Positions 28,462 through 37,638 are shown, counted from the first letter of the stretch. The stretch is DNA of 64,000 nt from Bacillus sp. UNC438CL73TsuS30 (GCF_000482325.1 NZ_AXVA01000011.1:142212-206211), one strand, 5' to 3'. The notes: generated by a model not told the origin, from the sequence alone. Numbers and translations: made by a program.

Positions 28462-29892
28462 ATGTTGACCAATGAAGTAAACATGCGAGTGGAGAAAGAT
28501 TTTTTAGGGGAAAAGGAAGTACCTGTTGAAGCCTATTATGGCGTACAAACATTAAGAGCAGTGGAAAACTTCCCTATTACGGGCTATCGCATTCATGGAG
28601 AGCTAATAAAAGCAATGGCGATTGTGAAAAAAGCTGCCGCGATGGCGAACATGGATGTTCACCGCTTATATACAGGAATTGGCGAGGCTATTGTGAAGGC
28701 TGCTGATGAAATGATTGATGGGAAATGGCATGATCAAATTATTGTCGATCCAATTCAGGGCGGTGCCGGTACTTCCATCAACATGAACGTGAATGAGGTT
28801 ATTGCCAACCGTGCAATTGAAATACTTGGACATGAAAAGGGAGATTATTATCACTGCAGTCCTAATACCCATGTCAATATGTCGCAGTCAACCAATGATT
28901 CCTTCCCTACCGCAATTCATATTTCGGTATTGAATCTTCTTGAAAAATTATTGGGTACAATGGAAACTATGCATGGAGTGTTCATGCAAAAATCGCAAGA
29001 ATTTGCCCATGTAATCAAAATGGGGCGGACCCATCTTCAAGATGCAGTACCGATCCGCCTTGGCCAGGAATTTGAAGCATATGGACGAGTACTAGAACGC
29101 GATATTAAGCGAATTAAGCAATCCCGTCAGCATTTATATGAGTTAAACATGGGTGCGACTGCAGTTGGAACCGGTCTCAATGCGGATCCTCGTTATATTG
29201 AGTTTGTTGTAAAACATCTTGCTGACATCAGCGAATTACCGCTTGTTGGTGCAGAACATTTGGTGGATGCAACTCAAAACACAGATGCTTATACAGAGGT
29301 ATCAGCGGCTTTGAAGGTTTGTATGATGAATATGTCGAAAATCGCCAATGACCTGCGTTTAATGGCTTCTGGTCCGCGTGCAGGTTTAGGAGAGATTAGC
29401 TTGCCAGCCCGTCAACCAGGATCATCCATTATGCCGGGAAAAGTAAACCCAGTCATGGCTGAGCTCATTAATCAGGTTGCCTTCCAAGTAATCGGGAATG
29501 ATCATACGATTTGCTTGGCATCTGAAGCTGGGCAATTAGAATTGAACGTTATGGAACCTGTTCTTGTATTTAATCTGCTTCAGTCGATTAGTATTATGAA
29601 TAATGCCTTCGGTGTATTCACGGAGCATTGTTTAAAGGGAATTACAGCAAATGAAGATAGATTAAAAGAGTATGTGGAAAAGAGTGTAGGTGTTATTACT
29701 GCGGTTAATCCGCATCTTGGCTATGAAGTAGCTGCACGGATTGCCAGGGAAGCCATTTTAACAGGCGCTTCTGTACGTGATCTTTGTTTAAAATATGATG
29801 TATTGACTGAGGAAGAACTAGATTTAATTCTTGATCCATATGAAATGACGCATCCAGGGATTGCCGGAAAGGCATTGTTGGAGAGAGATTAG
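28462..29892 (+). CDS. ansB: aspartate ammonia-lyase (aspartase)
   Basis: A 476-aa member of the aspartase/fumarase superfamily. Signature loop GSSIMPGKVNPV around residue 325, plus SSTND-like QSTNDSFPTA and TVGTGLN-like AVGTGLN. It deaminates aspartate to fumarate and ammonia, finishing asparagine breakdown started by AnsA. The start ATG follows AAGAGGCGAT. A strong terminator follows at 29896. Confidence 0.96.
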   Translation: MLTNEVNMRVEKDFLGEKEVPVEAYYGVQTLRAVENFPITGYRIHGELIKAMAIVKKAAAMANMDVHRLYTGIGEAIVKAADEMIDGKWHDQIIVDPIQGGAGTSINMNVNEVIANRAIEILGHEKGDYYHCSPNTHVNMSQSTNDSFPTAIHISVLNLLEKLLGTMETMHGVFMQKSQEFAHVIKMGRTHLQDAVPIRLGQEFEAYGRVLERDIKRIKQSRQHLYELNMGATAVGTGLNADPRYIEFVVKHLADISELPLVGAEHLVDATQNTDAYTEVSAALKVCMMNMSKIANDLRLMASGPRAGLGEISLPARQPGSSIMPGKVNPVMAELINQVAFQVIGNDHTICLASEAGQLELNVMEPVLVFNLLQSISIMNNAFGVFTEHCLKGITANEDRLKEYVEKSVGVITAVNPHLGYEVAARIAREAILTGASVRDLCLKYDVLTEEELDLILDPYEMTHPGIAGKALLERD

Positions 29893-29895
29893 TAG

Positions 29896-29927
29896 ATACG
29901 CCAGGCGTTTTGCCTGGCGTATTTTGT
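29896..29927 (+). terminator. terminator of the ansAB operon
   Basis: ATACGCCAGGC (29896-29906), 5-nt loop, GCCTGGCGTAT (29912-29922), then TTTTG. An 11-bp perfect stem. Confidence 0.93.
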
Positions 29928-30038
29928 ATGGTCATTCTTGCTTTCCGCTTTTACCTTCGAATTATCGTTGATTTAATCATTACAATCAAAACTGAACCAT
30001 ACGATTAATACTACAGCTTTTTTAGGAGTGTGTTTCGT

Positions 30039-30506
30039 ATGGATGATCGTTTTTTTCGAAATGTCATGGGGAGCTTTGCTACTGGGATTACCGTAATTAC
30101 AACAGAGGTGAAAGGTACATCACATGGAATGACTGCAAATGCGTTTGTCTCAGTATCTTTGAACCCAAAATTAATTCTTGTTTCGATTGATAAAAGAGCT
30201 AAAATGTTGGGCTTTCTTCAAGAGTCGAAAAGGTTTGCTGTAAGCTTTTTAGCCAGTGAACAACAAGCGGAATCGATGAGATTTGCCGGCCAAAAAAAGG
30301 ATGAAGATCCTTATATTTTTGAGCGATTTAGTGAATTACCAGTTATAAAGGGTGCCTTGGCGAATGTTGCTTGTACGGTTTTTAATCAAGTTGAGGCAGG
30401 AGATCATGTTTTGTTTATTGGGGAGGTACAGGATTTACAGGTGAAGGAGGGGGAGCCGCTCCTTTACTTTAAAGGTAAGTATCGAGAATTAAAGGATTTG
30501 GATTAA
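30039..30506 (+). CDS. flavin reductase-like (FMN-binding split barrel) protein
   Basis: A 155-aa HpaC/flavin_reduct family protein. Typical blocks are FATGITVITT near the N-terminus, GMTANAFVSVSLNPKL (flavin site) and HVLFIGEV. Such proteins supply reduced flavin to a two-component monooxygenase or act alone as NAD(P)H:flavin reductases. No monooxygenase is adjacent. ATG 30039 is taken because AGGAG lies 10 bases ahead; GTG 30030 is too close to it. Confidence 0.9.
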   Translation: MDDRFFRNVMGSFATGITVITTEVKGTSHGMTANAFVSVSLNPKLILVSIDKRAKMLGFLQESKRFAVSFLASEQQAESMRFAGQKKDEDPYIFERFSELPVIKGALANVACTVFNQVEAGDHVLFIGEVQDLQVKEGEPLLYFKGKYRELKDLD

Positions 30507-30528
30507 AAATAAGTTATGTAATACTACT

Positions 30529-30557
30529 AGACTGTGCTTCCCGGCTCAGTCTTTTTG
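30529..30557 (+). terminator. terminator of the flavin reductase gene
   Basis: AGACTG-T-GC (30529-30537) pairs with GC-T-CAGTCT (30544-30552) with one T-T mismatch, then TTTTTG. Confidence 0.8.
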
Positions 30558-30641
30558 TTTGGCATAAAAAAATTAATCCTATGAAAATAACTCTTTCATC
30601 ATGTATGATGTAAAAGACTAATCGTATAGGAGTGACAATCT

Positions 30642-32048
30642 TTGGTTCAGCTTCATTTACACAGCAAAAAACTTCCTTTTTTGAAAGAAGCATTTTTTTC
30701 ACACTATCGTGAAATCGCAGCAGGTTACAGTCATCATGTACTTCTAGAAAGCGGCCGGGGCGGCCGGTATAGCATCGCTGCATTTAATCCCGAGAAGATC
30801 ATTACGGGAAAAAACCATCAACTCACCATTCAAGATGGAGACCATCAAGAACAATTAAACGGAAACCCCCTGCATTTATTAAAGGAATGGATGGGGCAAT
30901 ATCATGTAGATAAAATAGAAGGGCTGCCTGATTTCCAAGGCGGTGCCGTTGGATACATCAGCTATGACTATGGTCGTTATATTGAAAAATTACCTTCACT
31001 TGCAAAAGATGACTTAGAATTGCCGGAAATCTACTTTATAATTTTTAAAGAATGGTTTATATTCGATCATCACACCAATGAATTATGGTTATTATTTTTG
31101 CATGAAAAAGGTGAATCTGTCGAAGAAAAGGCTGCACTTTGGGAGAGCCGCTGGTTTGAAAATATAACTGCTGATGAGACCTCAGAATCTGTTTCGACGC
31201 TGTCGGATGCATTAGAAGTTTCAATGGATGAGAAGCAGTTTATTGATGCTGTCGAAAAGGTTCAGAAATACATCGCTCAAGGAGATGTTTTTCAAGTCAA
31301 TCTTTCTGTCAGGCAATCAAAACCCTTGGAGGTAGAAGCGATTGAGGTTTATGAACAATTGCGGGAACTGAACCCTTCCCCCTATATGGGCTATTTCCAT
31401 ACACCAGAATTTCAATTAGTAAGCGGATCGCCTGAACTCTTGGTAAAAAAGCACGGCAATGAAGTAAGCACACGGCCGATTGCAGGAACTCGCTCTAGAG
31501 GGAAAAACGAGGCGGAAGACCAGGAACTGGCCAATGAGTTGATTGAAAATGAGAAGGAACGGGCGGAGCATGTGATGCTCGTTGATCTGGAACGAAATGA
31601 CCTTGGCCGGGTATGTGCATATGGAACGGTTGAGGTAAATGAATTTATGGTCATTGAAAAATACTCCCATGTGATGCATATCGTTTCAAATGTACGCGGA
31701 CAATTAGCGGACGGGAAAAATAGCTTTGATGTCATTGATGCGGTTTTTCCTGGAGGAACGATTACTGGAGCACCTAAGATTCGCACGATGGAAATTATTG
31801 AAGAGCTTGAACCTGTTCAAAGGGGCATTTATACGGGATCACTTGGCTGGATTGATTTCTCCGGTGACATGGAACTAAATATTGTGATTCGGACCATGTT
31901 GGTGAAAAACGGGATGGGACATGTCCAAGCAGGAGCGGGGATTGTGATTGATTCTAATCCGAAGCATGAGTATAAAGAGTCACTGAAAAAAGCCGCAGCG
32001 CTTTGGCGGGCAAAAGAAATGGCTGAAGGAAAAGGAGAGCAGCGATGA
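30642..32048 (+). CDS. pabB: aminodeoxychorismate synthase component I
   Basis: A 468-aa chorismate-binding enzyme. The N-terminus has [19 protein letters not shown], and the C-terminal catalytic core has [34 protein letters not shown] and [17 protein letters not shown]. With PabA it makes 4-amino-4-deoxychorismate from chorismate and glutamine for folate. The order pabB-pabA-pabC rules for PabB rather than anthranilate synthase TrpE. It begins with TTG behind TAGGAGTG and overlaps pabA by 4 bases. Confidence 0.92.
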   Translation: MVQLHLHSKKLPFLKEAFFSHYREIAAGYSHHVLLESGRGGRYSIAAFNPEKIITGKNHQLTIQDGDHQEQLNGNPLHLLKEWMGQYHVDKIEGLPDFQGGAVGYISYDYGRYIEKLPSLAKDDLELPEIYFIIFKEWFIFDHHTNELWLLFLHEKGESVEEKAALWESRWFENITADETSESVSTLSDALEVSMDEKQFIDAVEKVQKYIAQGDVFQVNLSVRQSKPLEVEAIEVYEQLRELNPSPYMGYFHTPEFQLVSGSPELLVKKHGNEVSTRPIAGTRSRGKNEAEDQELANELIENEKERAEHVMLVDLERNDLGRVCAYGTVEVNEFMVIEKYSHVMHIVSNVRGQLADGKNSFDVIDAVFPGGTITGAPKIRTMEIIEELEPVQRGIYTGSLGWIDFSGDMELNIVIRTMLVKNGMGHVQAGAGIVIDSNPKHEYKESLKKAAALWRAKEMAEGKGEQR

Positions 32049-32638
32049 TTTTCATGATTGATAATTACGATTCTTTTACCTTTAATTTGGTGCAATATTT
32101 AGGAGAATTAGGCGAAGATTTAGTTGTTAAACGAAATGACGAGACCACAATCGAGGAAATCTCCAAGATGCGTCCAAAATTCTTGATGGTGTCTCCCGGT
32201 CCATGCAGTCCGAATGAAGCCGGAATCAGTTTAGAAGCAATCCAAGCTTTTGCGGGTGAATTTCCGATTTTTGGTGTCTGTCTGGGTCAACAATCGATTG
32301 CTCAGGCCTTTGGCGGAGAAGTAGTACAAGCAGAACGTCTTATGCATGGAAAGACCTCGGAGATATTTCATGATGGAAAAACGATTTTTGAAAATTTGCC
32401 TAATCCGTTTCCAGCGACTCGTTATCATTCCCTGATCGTTCGAAAAGAAAGCTTACCCGATTGCTTAGAGGTTTCTGCCTGGACTGCGGAAGGAGAGATT
32501 ATGGCGATTCGCCATAAAGAGCTTCCTATTGAAGGAGTTCAGTTCCACCCGGAATCCATTATGACAACATCCGGGAAAGATCTATTGCGAAATTTTGTCC
32601 GTCATTATGGAAGAGTGACGGAAACGGTAAGAGGGTAA
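32045..32638 (+). CDS. pabA: aminodeoxychorismate/anthranilate synthase glutaminase component
   Basis: A 197-aa class I glutamine amidotransferase. It has [12 protein letters not shown] at the start, nucleophile Cys79 in [11 protein letters not shown], and the His-Glu pair in VQFHPESI. It feeds ammonia to PabB; in Bacillus the same subunit can also serve TrpE. The ATG overlaps the pabB stop (ATGA), so the subunits are made together. Confidence 0.94.
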   Translation: MIFMIDNYDSFTFNLVQYLGELGEDLVVKRNDETTIEEISKMRPKFLMVSPGPCSPNEAGISLEAIQAFAGEFPIFGVCLGQQSIAQAFGGEVVQAERLMHGKTSEIFHDGKTIFENLPNPFPATRYHSLIVRKESLPDCLEVSAWTAEGEIMAIRHKELPIEGVQFHPESIMTTSGKDLLRNFVRHYGRVTETVRG

Positions 32639-32642
32639 TCAC

Positions 32643-33491
32643 ATGTTTATTTATGTAAACGGGGAAATCGTTAAAAAGGAAGAAGCGGCCATTTCGCCTT
32701 TTGATCATGGCTTTTTATATGGAATGGGACTTTTTGAAACGTTTCGGGTTTATGATGGGCATCCTTTTTTATTGGATCATCATATTACACGTCTTAACGA
32801 GGGACTTAAAGTACTAAATATTGAGAAACAGTTTACACGAGAAGAAGTGAATAATTCCCTTAGGGTTCTGTTGGATGCGAACGGATTGGAAAATGCCTAT
32901 ATTCGACTTAATGTTTCTGCGGGGATAGGCGAGGTTGGATTACAGGTCGAACCATACCGAGAACCGAATGTGCTTATATTTGCAAAACCACTTCCTAAAG
33001 CGGGAGAGATGGCTGAGAAGAGAGCCGTTATTTTACAGTTAAAGCGGAATACACCCGAGGGTTTAACACGGTTAAAATCACATCATTATATGAATAATCT
33101 TTTGGCTAAAAGGGAGATTGGGCGTTCCACGGACGTAGAAGGCATCTTTTTAACAGCAGAAGATTATATTGCCGAAGGGATTGTTTCAAATATCTTTTGG
33201 AAAAAGGGAAACACTGTGTACACACCGTCGCTTGCGACAGGCATTTTAAATGGGATCACACGACAGTTTACGATGAAGGCAGTCAAAACGTTGGGTTTGC
33301 ATATGGAGGAAGGACTATTCAGTATAGAGGATGTGGCAGCAGCAGAAGAAATCTTTGTCACCAACTCCATCCAAGAAATTGTACCTATAGTAGAGTTTGA
33401 AGGTCATGCAATGCCGGGAAAAAGCGGGGAACTCGTCCAAAAACTCCATCAACATTACCGGGAATCATGTAATACGCTCTGGTCCATATAA
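32643..33491 (+). CDS. pabC: aminodeoxychorismate lyase
   Basis: A 282-aa fold-type IV PLP enzyme related to branched-chain aminotransferases. Seen are SPFDHGFLYGMGLFETFRVY, RLKSHHYMNN (PLP lysine region) and EGIVSNIFW. It splits aminodeoxychorismate into p-aminobenzoate and pyruvate. It starts 4 bases after pabA. No sul, folB or folK gene follows, unlike the B. subtilis folate operon, so the cluster here makes only the pABA branch. Confidence 0.92.
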   Translation: MFIYVNGEIVKKEEAAISPFDHGFLYGMGLFETFRVYDGHPFLLDHHITRLNEGLKVLNIEKQFTREEVNNSLRVLLDANGLENAYIRLNVSAGIGEVGLQVEPYREPNVLIFAKPLPKAGEMAEKRAVILQLKRNTPEGLTRLKSHHYMNNLLAKREIGRSTDVEGIFLTAEDYIAEGIVSNIFWKKGNTVYTPSLATGILNGITRQFTMKAVKTLGLHMEEGLFSIEDVAAAEEIFVTNSIQEIVPIVEFEGHAMPGKSGELVQKLHQHYRESCNTLWSI

Positions 33492-33541
33492 CCCACAACT
33501 GTCCACTCCAGACGGACAAAACTAATCAAAAGTCCACGAAG

Positions 33542-33577
33542 GGTGTCAGGCACCATTGCCTGACACTTATTTTTTTT
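33542..33577 (+). terminator. terminator of pabBAC; contains the GGTGTC core (palindrome family, copy 3)
   Basis: GTGTCAGGCA (33543-33552), loop CCAT, TGCCTGACAC (33557-33566), then TTATTTTTTTT. The 13-mer GGTGTCAGGCACC at 33542-33554 matches the core of the dispersed palindromes, but here it forms one arm and the loop of a true terminator and has no long outer arms. Confidence 0.9.
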
Positions 33578-33598
33578 GAATAAATTATTCGAAAATTC

Positions 33599-33626
33599 TT
33601 GACTTCGTTGGGAAAGGATTTATAAT
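33599..33626 (+). promoter_or_regulatory. SigA promoter of the ssu-type operon
   Basis: TTGACT (33599-33604), 16-bp spacer, TATAAT (33621-33626). Transcription would begin near 33633, 60 bases before the ATPase gene. Confidence 0.75.
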
Positions 33627-33643
33627 TAAGGTAATATTTTTTA

Positions 33644-33664
33644 ATCCGATAAATCTAATAGGAT
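33644..33664. promoter_or_regulatory. candidate operator (dyad ATCC..AT/AT..GGAT)
   Basis: ATCCGAT (33644-33650), 7 bases, ATAGGAT (33658-33664): an imperfect dyad about 12 bases after the expected start of transcription. Its shape and target recall the CymR sulfur-repressor boxes of Bacillus, an inference only. Confidence 0.4.
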
Positions 33665-33693
33665 TTATGGGTTAAGTGGGCGGTGGGACAGAG

Positions 33694-34479
33694 ATGTTTT
33701 TACAAATTAACAATGTGAATAAACAATTTATTAATCACAAAAAGGCCAGTGATGTCCTTACAAATATTAATCTAGACATTAAAGAAGGCGAGTTTGTTTC
33801 AATTCTCGGACCTTCAGGGTGCGGAAAATCAACATTATTATCGATTGTTGCCGGATTAACAAAGCCAACAAGTGGGGAAGTCGTCCTGAACGGAAAATCC
33901 ATTACGAAACCAGGTAAAGACCGGGGAATGGTCTTCCAACAAGCCGCCTTGTTCCCGTGGTTGACAGTCGAAGAAAACGTGATGTTCCCACTTCGTAAAG
34001 AAATGAAAAAAGCAGAGGCACGCGAAGTAGCTCATCAATTTCTTAAAATGGTCCAGTTAAGTAATTATACCAAGCATTCCCCACATGAGCTCTCAGGCGG
34101 GATGCAGCAGCGGGTAGCGATTGCGAGAGCACTTTCCATGAATCCAGCTGTATTGTTAATGGATGAACCGTTTGGGGCCCTTGATGAACAAACAAGAGCA
34201 CGTCTCCACCATGAATTAGAAAAAATTTGGCTAGAAACAAAAAAAACGATTCTTTTTGTCACCCATAGCATCAGTGAATCTATTAAACTATCGGACCGAA
34301 TCATTGTCATGGGAACGAGACCTGGGGTAGTACTTGAGGATATCCATGTGAAAATTCCACGCCCAAGGGGAAATCACCCACAAATGGTGGCAAAATTAGA
34401 GGAAAAAATTCTTGGATTATTACAAGGCGAGATTGATAAAGTAGTGAAAGAGGAATTAGCTTATGCAGCAAACAATTAA
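33694..34479 (+). CDS. nitrate/sulfonate-type ABC transporter ATP-binding protein
   Basis: A 261-aa SsuB/TauB-type ATPase. Walker A GPSGCGKST (about 39-47), Q-loop QQAALFPWLTVEENV, signature LSGGMQQR, Walker B LLMDEPFGALDEQTR. It powers the permease encoded next, whose ATG lies 17 bases before this stop. ATG 33694 is preferred; an in-frame GTG at 33676 adds six residues. Confidence 0.92.
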   Translation: MFLQINNVNKQFINHKKASDVLTNINLDIKEGEFVSILGPSGCGKSTLLSIVAGLTKPTSGEVVLNGKSITKPGKDRGMVFQQAALFPWLTVEENVMFPLRKEMKKAEAREVAHQFLKMVQLSNYTKHSPHELSGGMQQRVAIARALSMNPAVLLMDEPFGALDEQTRARLHHELEKIWLETKKTILFVTHSISESIKLSDRIIVMGTRPGVVLEDIHVKIPRPRGNHPQMVAKLEEKILGLLQGEIDKVVKEELAYAANN

Positions 34480-35224
34480 ACGCATCATTTTCTTCGCATT
34501 ATTAATCGTCATCTGGCAGGCTGCGGTAAAAATAACGGGTGTTTCAGCCGCTGTGATGCCAGCACCGACAGATGTACTTCAAGCACTTACAAAGGGATTT
34601 GCAGATAAAACATTAATCTACGATATTCTTGCCAGCTTTCGCAGGCTTGCTATCGGTTTAAGTATAGCGATTATCCTTGGAATCTTCTTAGGCATTCTTT
34701 TAGCGAAAAATAAAACAGCTGACGAAACGCTCGGTACGTTGATTTTAGCCTTACAAAGTGTACCAAGTATCGTTTGGCTGCCAATTGCAATTATGTGGTT
34801 TGGTTTAAATGAAACATCCGTTATTTTTATCGTGATTCTTGGGGCAACACTTGTGATGACCATCAATATGAGGATTGGAATCAAAAATGTTTCGCCTCTT
34901 TACATAAGAGCCGCTCAAACGATGGGCTCTGGGGGATTTGATCTTTTTACATCGGTTATCTTCCCGGCTTCCGTCCCTTATGCCGTAACAGGTGCAAGAC
35001 TTGGCTGGGCATTTGCCTGGAGGGCATTAATGGCAGGAGAAATTCTGAGTACTGGACCTGGATTAGGGTATACCCTGAAGTATGCTTCTGATTTTGGCAA
35101 CATGAGCATGGTGATTGGGATCATGATTATTATTGGTATTATTGGAACCATAGTAGATATCGTTTTCTTCCAACGTATTGAAAAGAATGTAATTCGCCGT
35201 TGGGGACTAGAGACAGCAAATTAG
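34463..35224 (+). CDS. nitrate/sulfonate-type ABC transporter permease
   Basis: A 253-aa SsuC/TauC-type membrane subunit with about six helices. The docking loop reads RAAQTMGSGGFDLFTSVIFPASVPY, and GWAFAWRALMAGE is typical of the family. It overlaps the ATPase gene by 17 bases. Confidence 0.92.
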   Translation: MQQTIKRIIFFALLIVIWQAAVKITGVSAAVMPAPTDVLQALTKGFADKTLIYDILASFRRLAIGLSIAIILGIFLGILLAKNKTADETLGTLILALQSVPSIVWLPIAIMWFGLNETSVIFIVILGATLVMTINMRIGIKNVSPLYIRAAQTMGSGGFDLFTSVIFPASVPYAVTGARLGWAFAWRALMAGEILSTGPGLGYTLKYASDFGNMSMVIGIMIIIGIIGTIVDIVFFQRIEKNVIRRWGLETAN

Positions 35225-35254
35225 ATAGAGAAGATTAGAGGGGGAACTAGAGAG

Positions 35255-36253
35255 ATGAAGAAAAAATCAATGATTTTAGGCTTGACGCTTATGCTTGGGG
35301 CAGGTGTTTTAGCAGGCTGTGGATCAAACAATGCAAGCACTGACGGAGGAGAGAAAAAGGTCGTTATCGGTTATTTTCCGAACATTGACCATGCACCAGC
35401 AATGGTGGCAAGGGAAAAAGGGTTTTATGAAAAAGAACTTGGTAAGGATGTCAAAGTGGAATACAAAACCTTCCCAGATGGCGGTGCTTTCATGACTGCA
35501 CTTAAAACAGGTGATATTGATGCCGGTTTAGTAGGACCTGCTCCAGTCATGAATAACTTTACAAATGGTGCCGATGTAAAAATCATTGCCGGAGGTTCTT
35601 CTGGGGGTACCGCAATTGTTGCCAGCAAACAAAGCGGGATCAACTCTGTTAAAGATTTTAGTGGGAAAACATTCATTACTCCAGGAGTTGGATGTACACA
35701 TGATGTACAAATGGAAACATTCTTACAGGATTATGGAGTTAAGTCAGCCCGTATAGGAGGAACTTTAAAGCACGTTACGGGTAACCCGGCACAATATGCA
35801 AGTATGTTCGAATCAGGTAAAGTCGATTTGGCTGCTGTTCCAGAACCATGGGCTTCACAATTAGTGAAGAAATCAGGGGCGAAAATAATCGTCGACAGCA
35901 AAAAAATATCTTACGGTACTACATTACCAAATACGATTCTTGTAACAAGTGGTAAGGAAATTAAAGCTGATAAAGATGTCGTTGGAAAAATTGTTAAAGC
36001 ACAGGAAGAAGCGATTGCTTTTATCGGTAAAAATCCTGAAGAAGCGAAGAATATCACGGTTAAGGCGATTAAAGATATTACAAAACAAGGTCTCGACAAA
36101 GATGTAATGGATCAAGCTTGGACACATATTCACTTTACAAGTGATGTTAATAAAGATGTGATTCAACAGTTTGCTAATTCATCTGTGGAGTTAAAGTTTT
36201 TAAAAGAAAAGCCTGATTTTGCTTCGTTAATTGATACACAATTTATTAATTAA
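35255..36253 (+). CDS. sulfonate/nitrate-type ABC transporter substrate-binding lipoprotein
   Basis: A 332-aa SsuA/NMT1-like receptor. The signal ends in lipobox LAGC, then the body opens GYFPNIDHAPAMVAREKGF and has LKTGDIDAGLVGPAP and a VPEPWASQL ligand-site loop. It is the third gene of the importer. A monooxygenase such as SsuD is missing nearby, so an aliphatic sulfonate is likely but not proven; nitrate or a thiamine precursor are alternatives. Confidence 0.88.
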   Translation: MKKKSMILGLTLMLGAGVLAGCGSNNASTDGGEKKVVIGYFPNIDHAPAMVAREKGFYEKELGKDVKVEYKTFPDGGAFMTALKTGDIDAGLVGPAPVMNNFTNGADVKIIAGGSSGGTAIVASKQSGINSVKDFSGKTFITPGVGCTHDVQMETFLQDYGVKSARIGGTLKHVTGNPAQYASMFESGKVDLAAVPEPWASQLVKKSGAKIIVDSKKISYGTTLPNTILVTSGKEIKADKDVVGKIVKAQEEAIAFIGKNPEEAKNITVKAIKDITKQGLDKDVMDQAWTHIHFTSDVNKDVIQQFANSSVELKFLKEKPDFASLIDTQFIN

Positions 36254-36260
36254 AATGTAC

Positions 36261-36290
36261 GGTGCTGAGTCATGACTCGGCACCTTTTTC
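36261..36290 (+). terminator. terminator of the ssu-type operon
   Basis: GGTGC-T-GAGTC (36261-36271) pairs with GACTC-G-GCACC (36274-36284), then TTTTTC. It lies 7 bases past the stop. Confidence 0.9.
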
Positions 36291-36315
36291 TTAAAGAAGC
36301 TCTTTACATTAGGTT

Positions 36316-36444
36316 GTTGATTTCCGCTCCAGGCGCTTCGCTTTCCGCGGGGTGGGCGGTGAGCCTCCTCGGCGCATTGCGCCTGTGGGGTCTCACCTGT
36401 CCCACTGCTCCCGCAGGAGTCTCGCACCTTCCGCTACAATCAAC
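36316..36444. repeat. 129-bp GC-rich dispersed repeat with 7-bp terminal inverted repeats
   Basis: The segment begins GTTGATT (36316-36322) and ends AATCAAC (36438-36444). Between these it is strikingly GC-rich (CTCCAGGCGCTTCGC, GGCGCATTGCGCC, CTCCCGCAGGAG) in AT-rich surroundings and folds into several hairpins. The element type, with the phrase CGCTTTCCGCGGGG and a GTCTCACCTGTCC block, is one I recognise as scattered through many Bacillaceae genomes. It has no open frame and lies between a terminator and the Sco-like gene. Confidence 0.8.
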
Positions 36445-36483
36445 ATTGACCTTTAACATAGTAAAAAAAGAGGTGTTTTTACC

Positions 36484-37068
36484 ATGAAACGCTGTTTATT
36501 TCTAGTAGTTTGTTTATTGCTGTTAGCAGCCTGTTCTAAGCCTGAGGAGAAAAATGTAGAGGATTCTTTTCCACTTCATATGGAAGTACAAAAATTTGAG
36601 GCGGTAAATCAGGACGGTGAACCCTTCACTTTTAAAAACGTAAAGGGAGAGGTGTGGGTGGCTGATTTTCTGTTTACCAATTGTGATACGGTTTGTTCTC
36701 CGATGACTGCCAACATGGCGACATTGCAAAGGAAACTTGCAGATGCTGGTGTGGATGCAAAGCTTGTATCCTTTAGCATTGACCCAGACCACGACCAACC
36801 GAAAAGGTTAAAGGAATATGCCAAAGGGGTGGAAGCGGATTTTTCGAACTGGAATCTCCTAACCGGGTATAAGCAGCCATTCATCGAAAGCTTCGCCAAC
36901 AAATCCTTTATGGCCGCAGCGGCCAAACTGGAAGACTCCAACCAATTTGTACACAGTACATCCTTCTACCTCGTCAACAAAGACGGAGTCGTCCTCCAAA
37001 AATACGAAGGCGCCTCAAACCCGCCATACAATGAAATTATTAACGATATTAAAACATTGGAAAAGTGA
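36484..37068 (+). CDS. SCO1/SenC/PrrC-family copper chaperone lipoprotein
   Basis: A 194-aa lipoprotein (lipobox LAAC, Cys17) with a thioredoxin-like Sco domain. Copper site: Cys67 and Cys71 in CDTVC, and the His in NQFVHSTSFYLV. Sco proteins deliver copper to the Cu(A) site of cytochrome c oxidase; B. subtilis YpmQ is comparable. AGAGGTG lies before the ATG. The last third uses noticeably more C-ending codons than neighbours. The copy-4 palindrome starts 2 bases after the stop. Confidence 0.92.
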   Translation: MKRCLFLVVCLLLLAACSKPEEKNVEDSFPLHMEVQKFEAVNQDGEPFTFKNVKGEVWVADFLFTNCDTVCSPMTANMATLQRKLADAGVDAKLVSFSIDPDHDQPKRLKEYAKGVEADFSNWNLLTGYKQPFIESFANKSFMAAAAKLEDSNQFVHSTSFYLVNKDGVVLQKYEGASNPPYNEIINDIKTLEK

Positions 37069-37070
37069 TT

Positions 37071-37113
37071 CGACAAAATTCGGGTGGTGCCAGGCACCAC
37101 CCGAATTTTGTCG
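37071..37113. repeat. long palindrome, GGTGCC-core family, copy 4
   Basis: A perfect 21-bp stem with a single central A: 37071-37091 pairs with 37093-37113. The outer arm CGACAAAATTCGGGTGG equals copy 2, and the core is GGTGCCAGGCACC. It separates the convergent Sco-like and gamma-carbonic-anhydrase-like genes, 2 bases after one stop and 9 before the other, and may serve both as an mRNA end. Confidence 0.92.
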
Positions 37114-37122
37114 AAAAAACTA

Positions 37123-37638
37123 TCACTTCTCGAGAATTTGTTTGTATTCTCGTCCTTTTTGGACGTAGACTTCGATGGACATTTGGATGAGTTGCAGGTC
37201 TTTTTCTGTAAGCTCTCGGACTACTTTTCCGGGTGATCCGACGACGAGGGAGCGTGGCGGTATTTTGGTTCCGCTTGTGAGTAGGGTGTTAGCTCCTATG
37301 ATGCATTCATCGCCGATTTCGACGTGATCGAGGAGGGTGGAGCCCATCCCGATGATACTGCGATTGCCAATCTTACAGCCGTGTAGAATCACATTATGAC
37401 CAACTGTTACTCCATCCCCAATTTCTACTGGGCAACCTTCGTATAAATGGATGGTAGTATTATCTTGGATACTTGTTTGATTTCCAATGGATATCGGGCC
37501 TTCGTCCCCGCGTAATACCGCATTAAACCAAATGGTAGACTCCTTCCCAATTTTTATATCCCCGATTAAATAAGCGCCAGGTGCCACAAACACCGTTTCG
37601 TCGATCGAAGGGGTAACACCATTGTAGGGTATCTTCAT
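37123..37638 (-). CDS. gamma-carbonic-anhydrase-like hexapeptide-repeat protein (YtoA/PaaY type)
   Basis: A 171-aa left-handed beta-helix protein. Repeats of the [LIV]-G-x-x-[ST] type run through residues 20-140 (IGDIKIGKESTIWFNAVLRG; VEIGDGVTVGHNVILHGC). The metal His ligands are seen in TIHLYEG and VGHNVILHG, so a trimer with zinc sites is expected. Relatives are carbonic anhydrases or CoA-thioesterase-like proteins. AAAAGGAGAG precedes the ATG. Confidence 0.9.
   Translation of the reverse strand: MKIPYNGVTPSIDETVFVAPGAYLIGDIKIGKESTIWFNAVLRGDEGPISIGNQTSIQDNTTIHLYEGCPVEIGDGVTVGHNVILHGCKIGNRSIIGMGSTLLDHVEIGDECIIGANTLLTSGTKIPPRSLVVGSPGKVVRELTEKDLQLIQMSIEVYVQKGREYKQILEK

Noticed and set aside
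33542..33577. Reading the pabC-downstream hairpin as part of a prophage attachment site
   Set aside because: No integrase, tRNA or direct repeat is near, and the hairpin works as an ordinary terminator.
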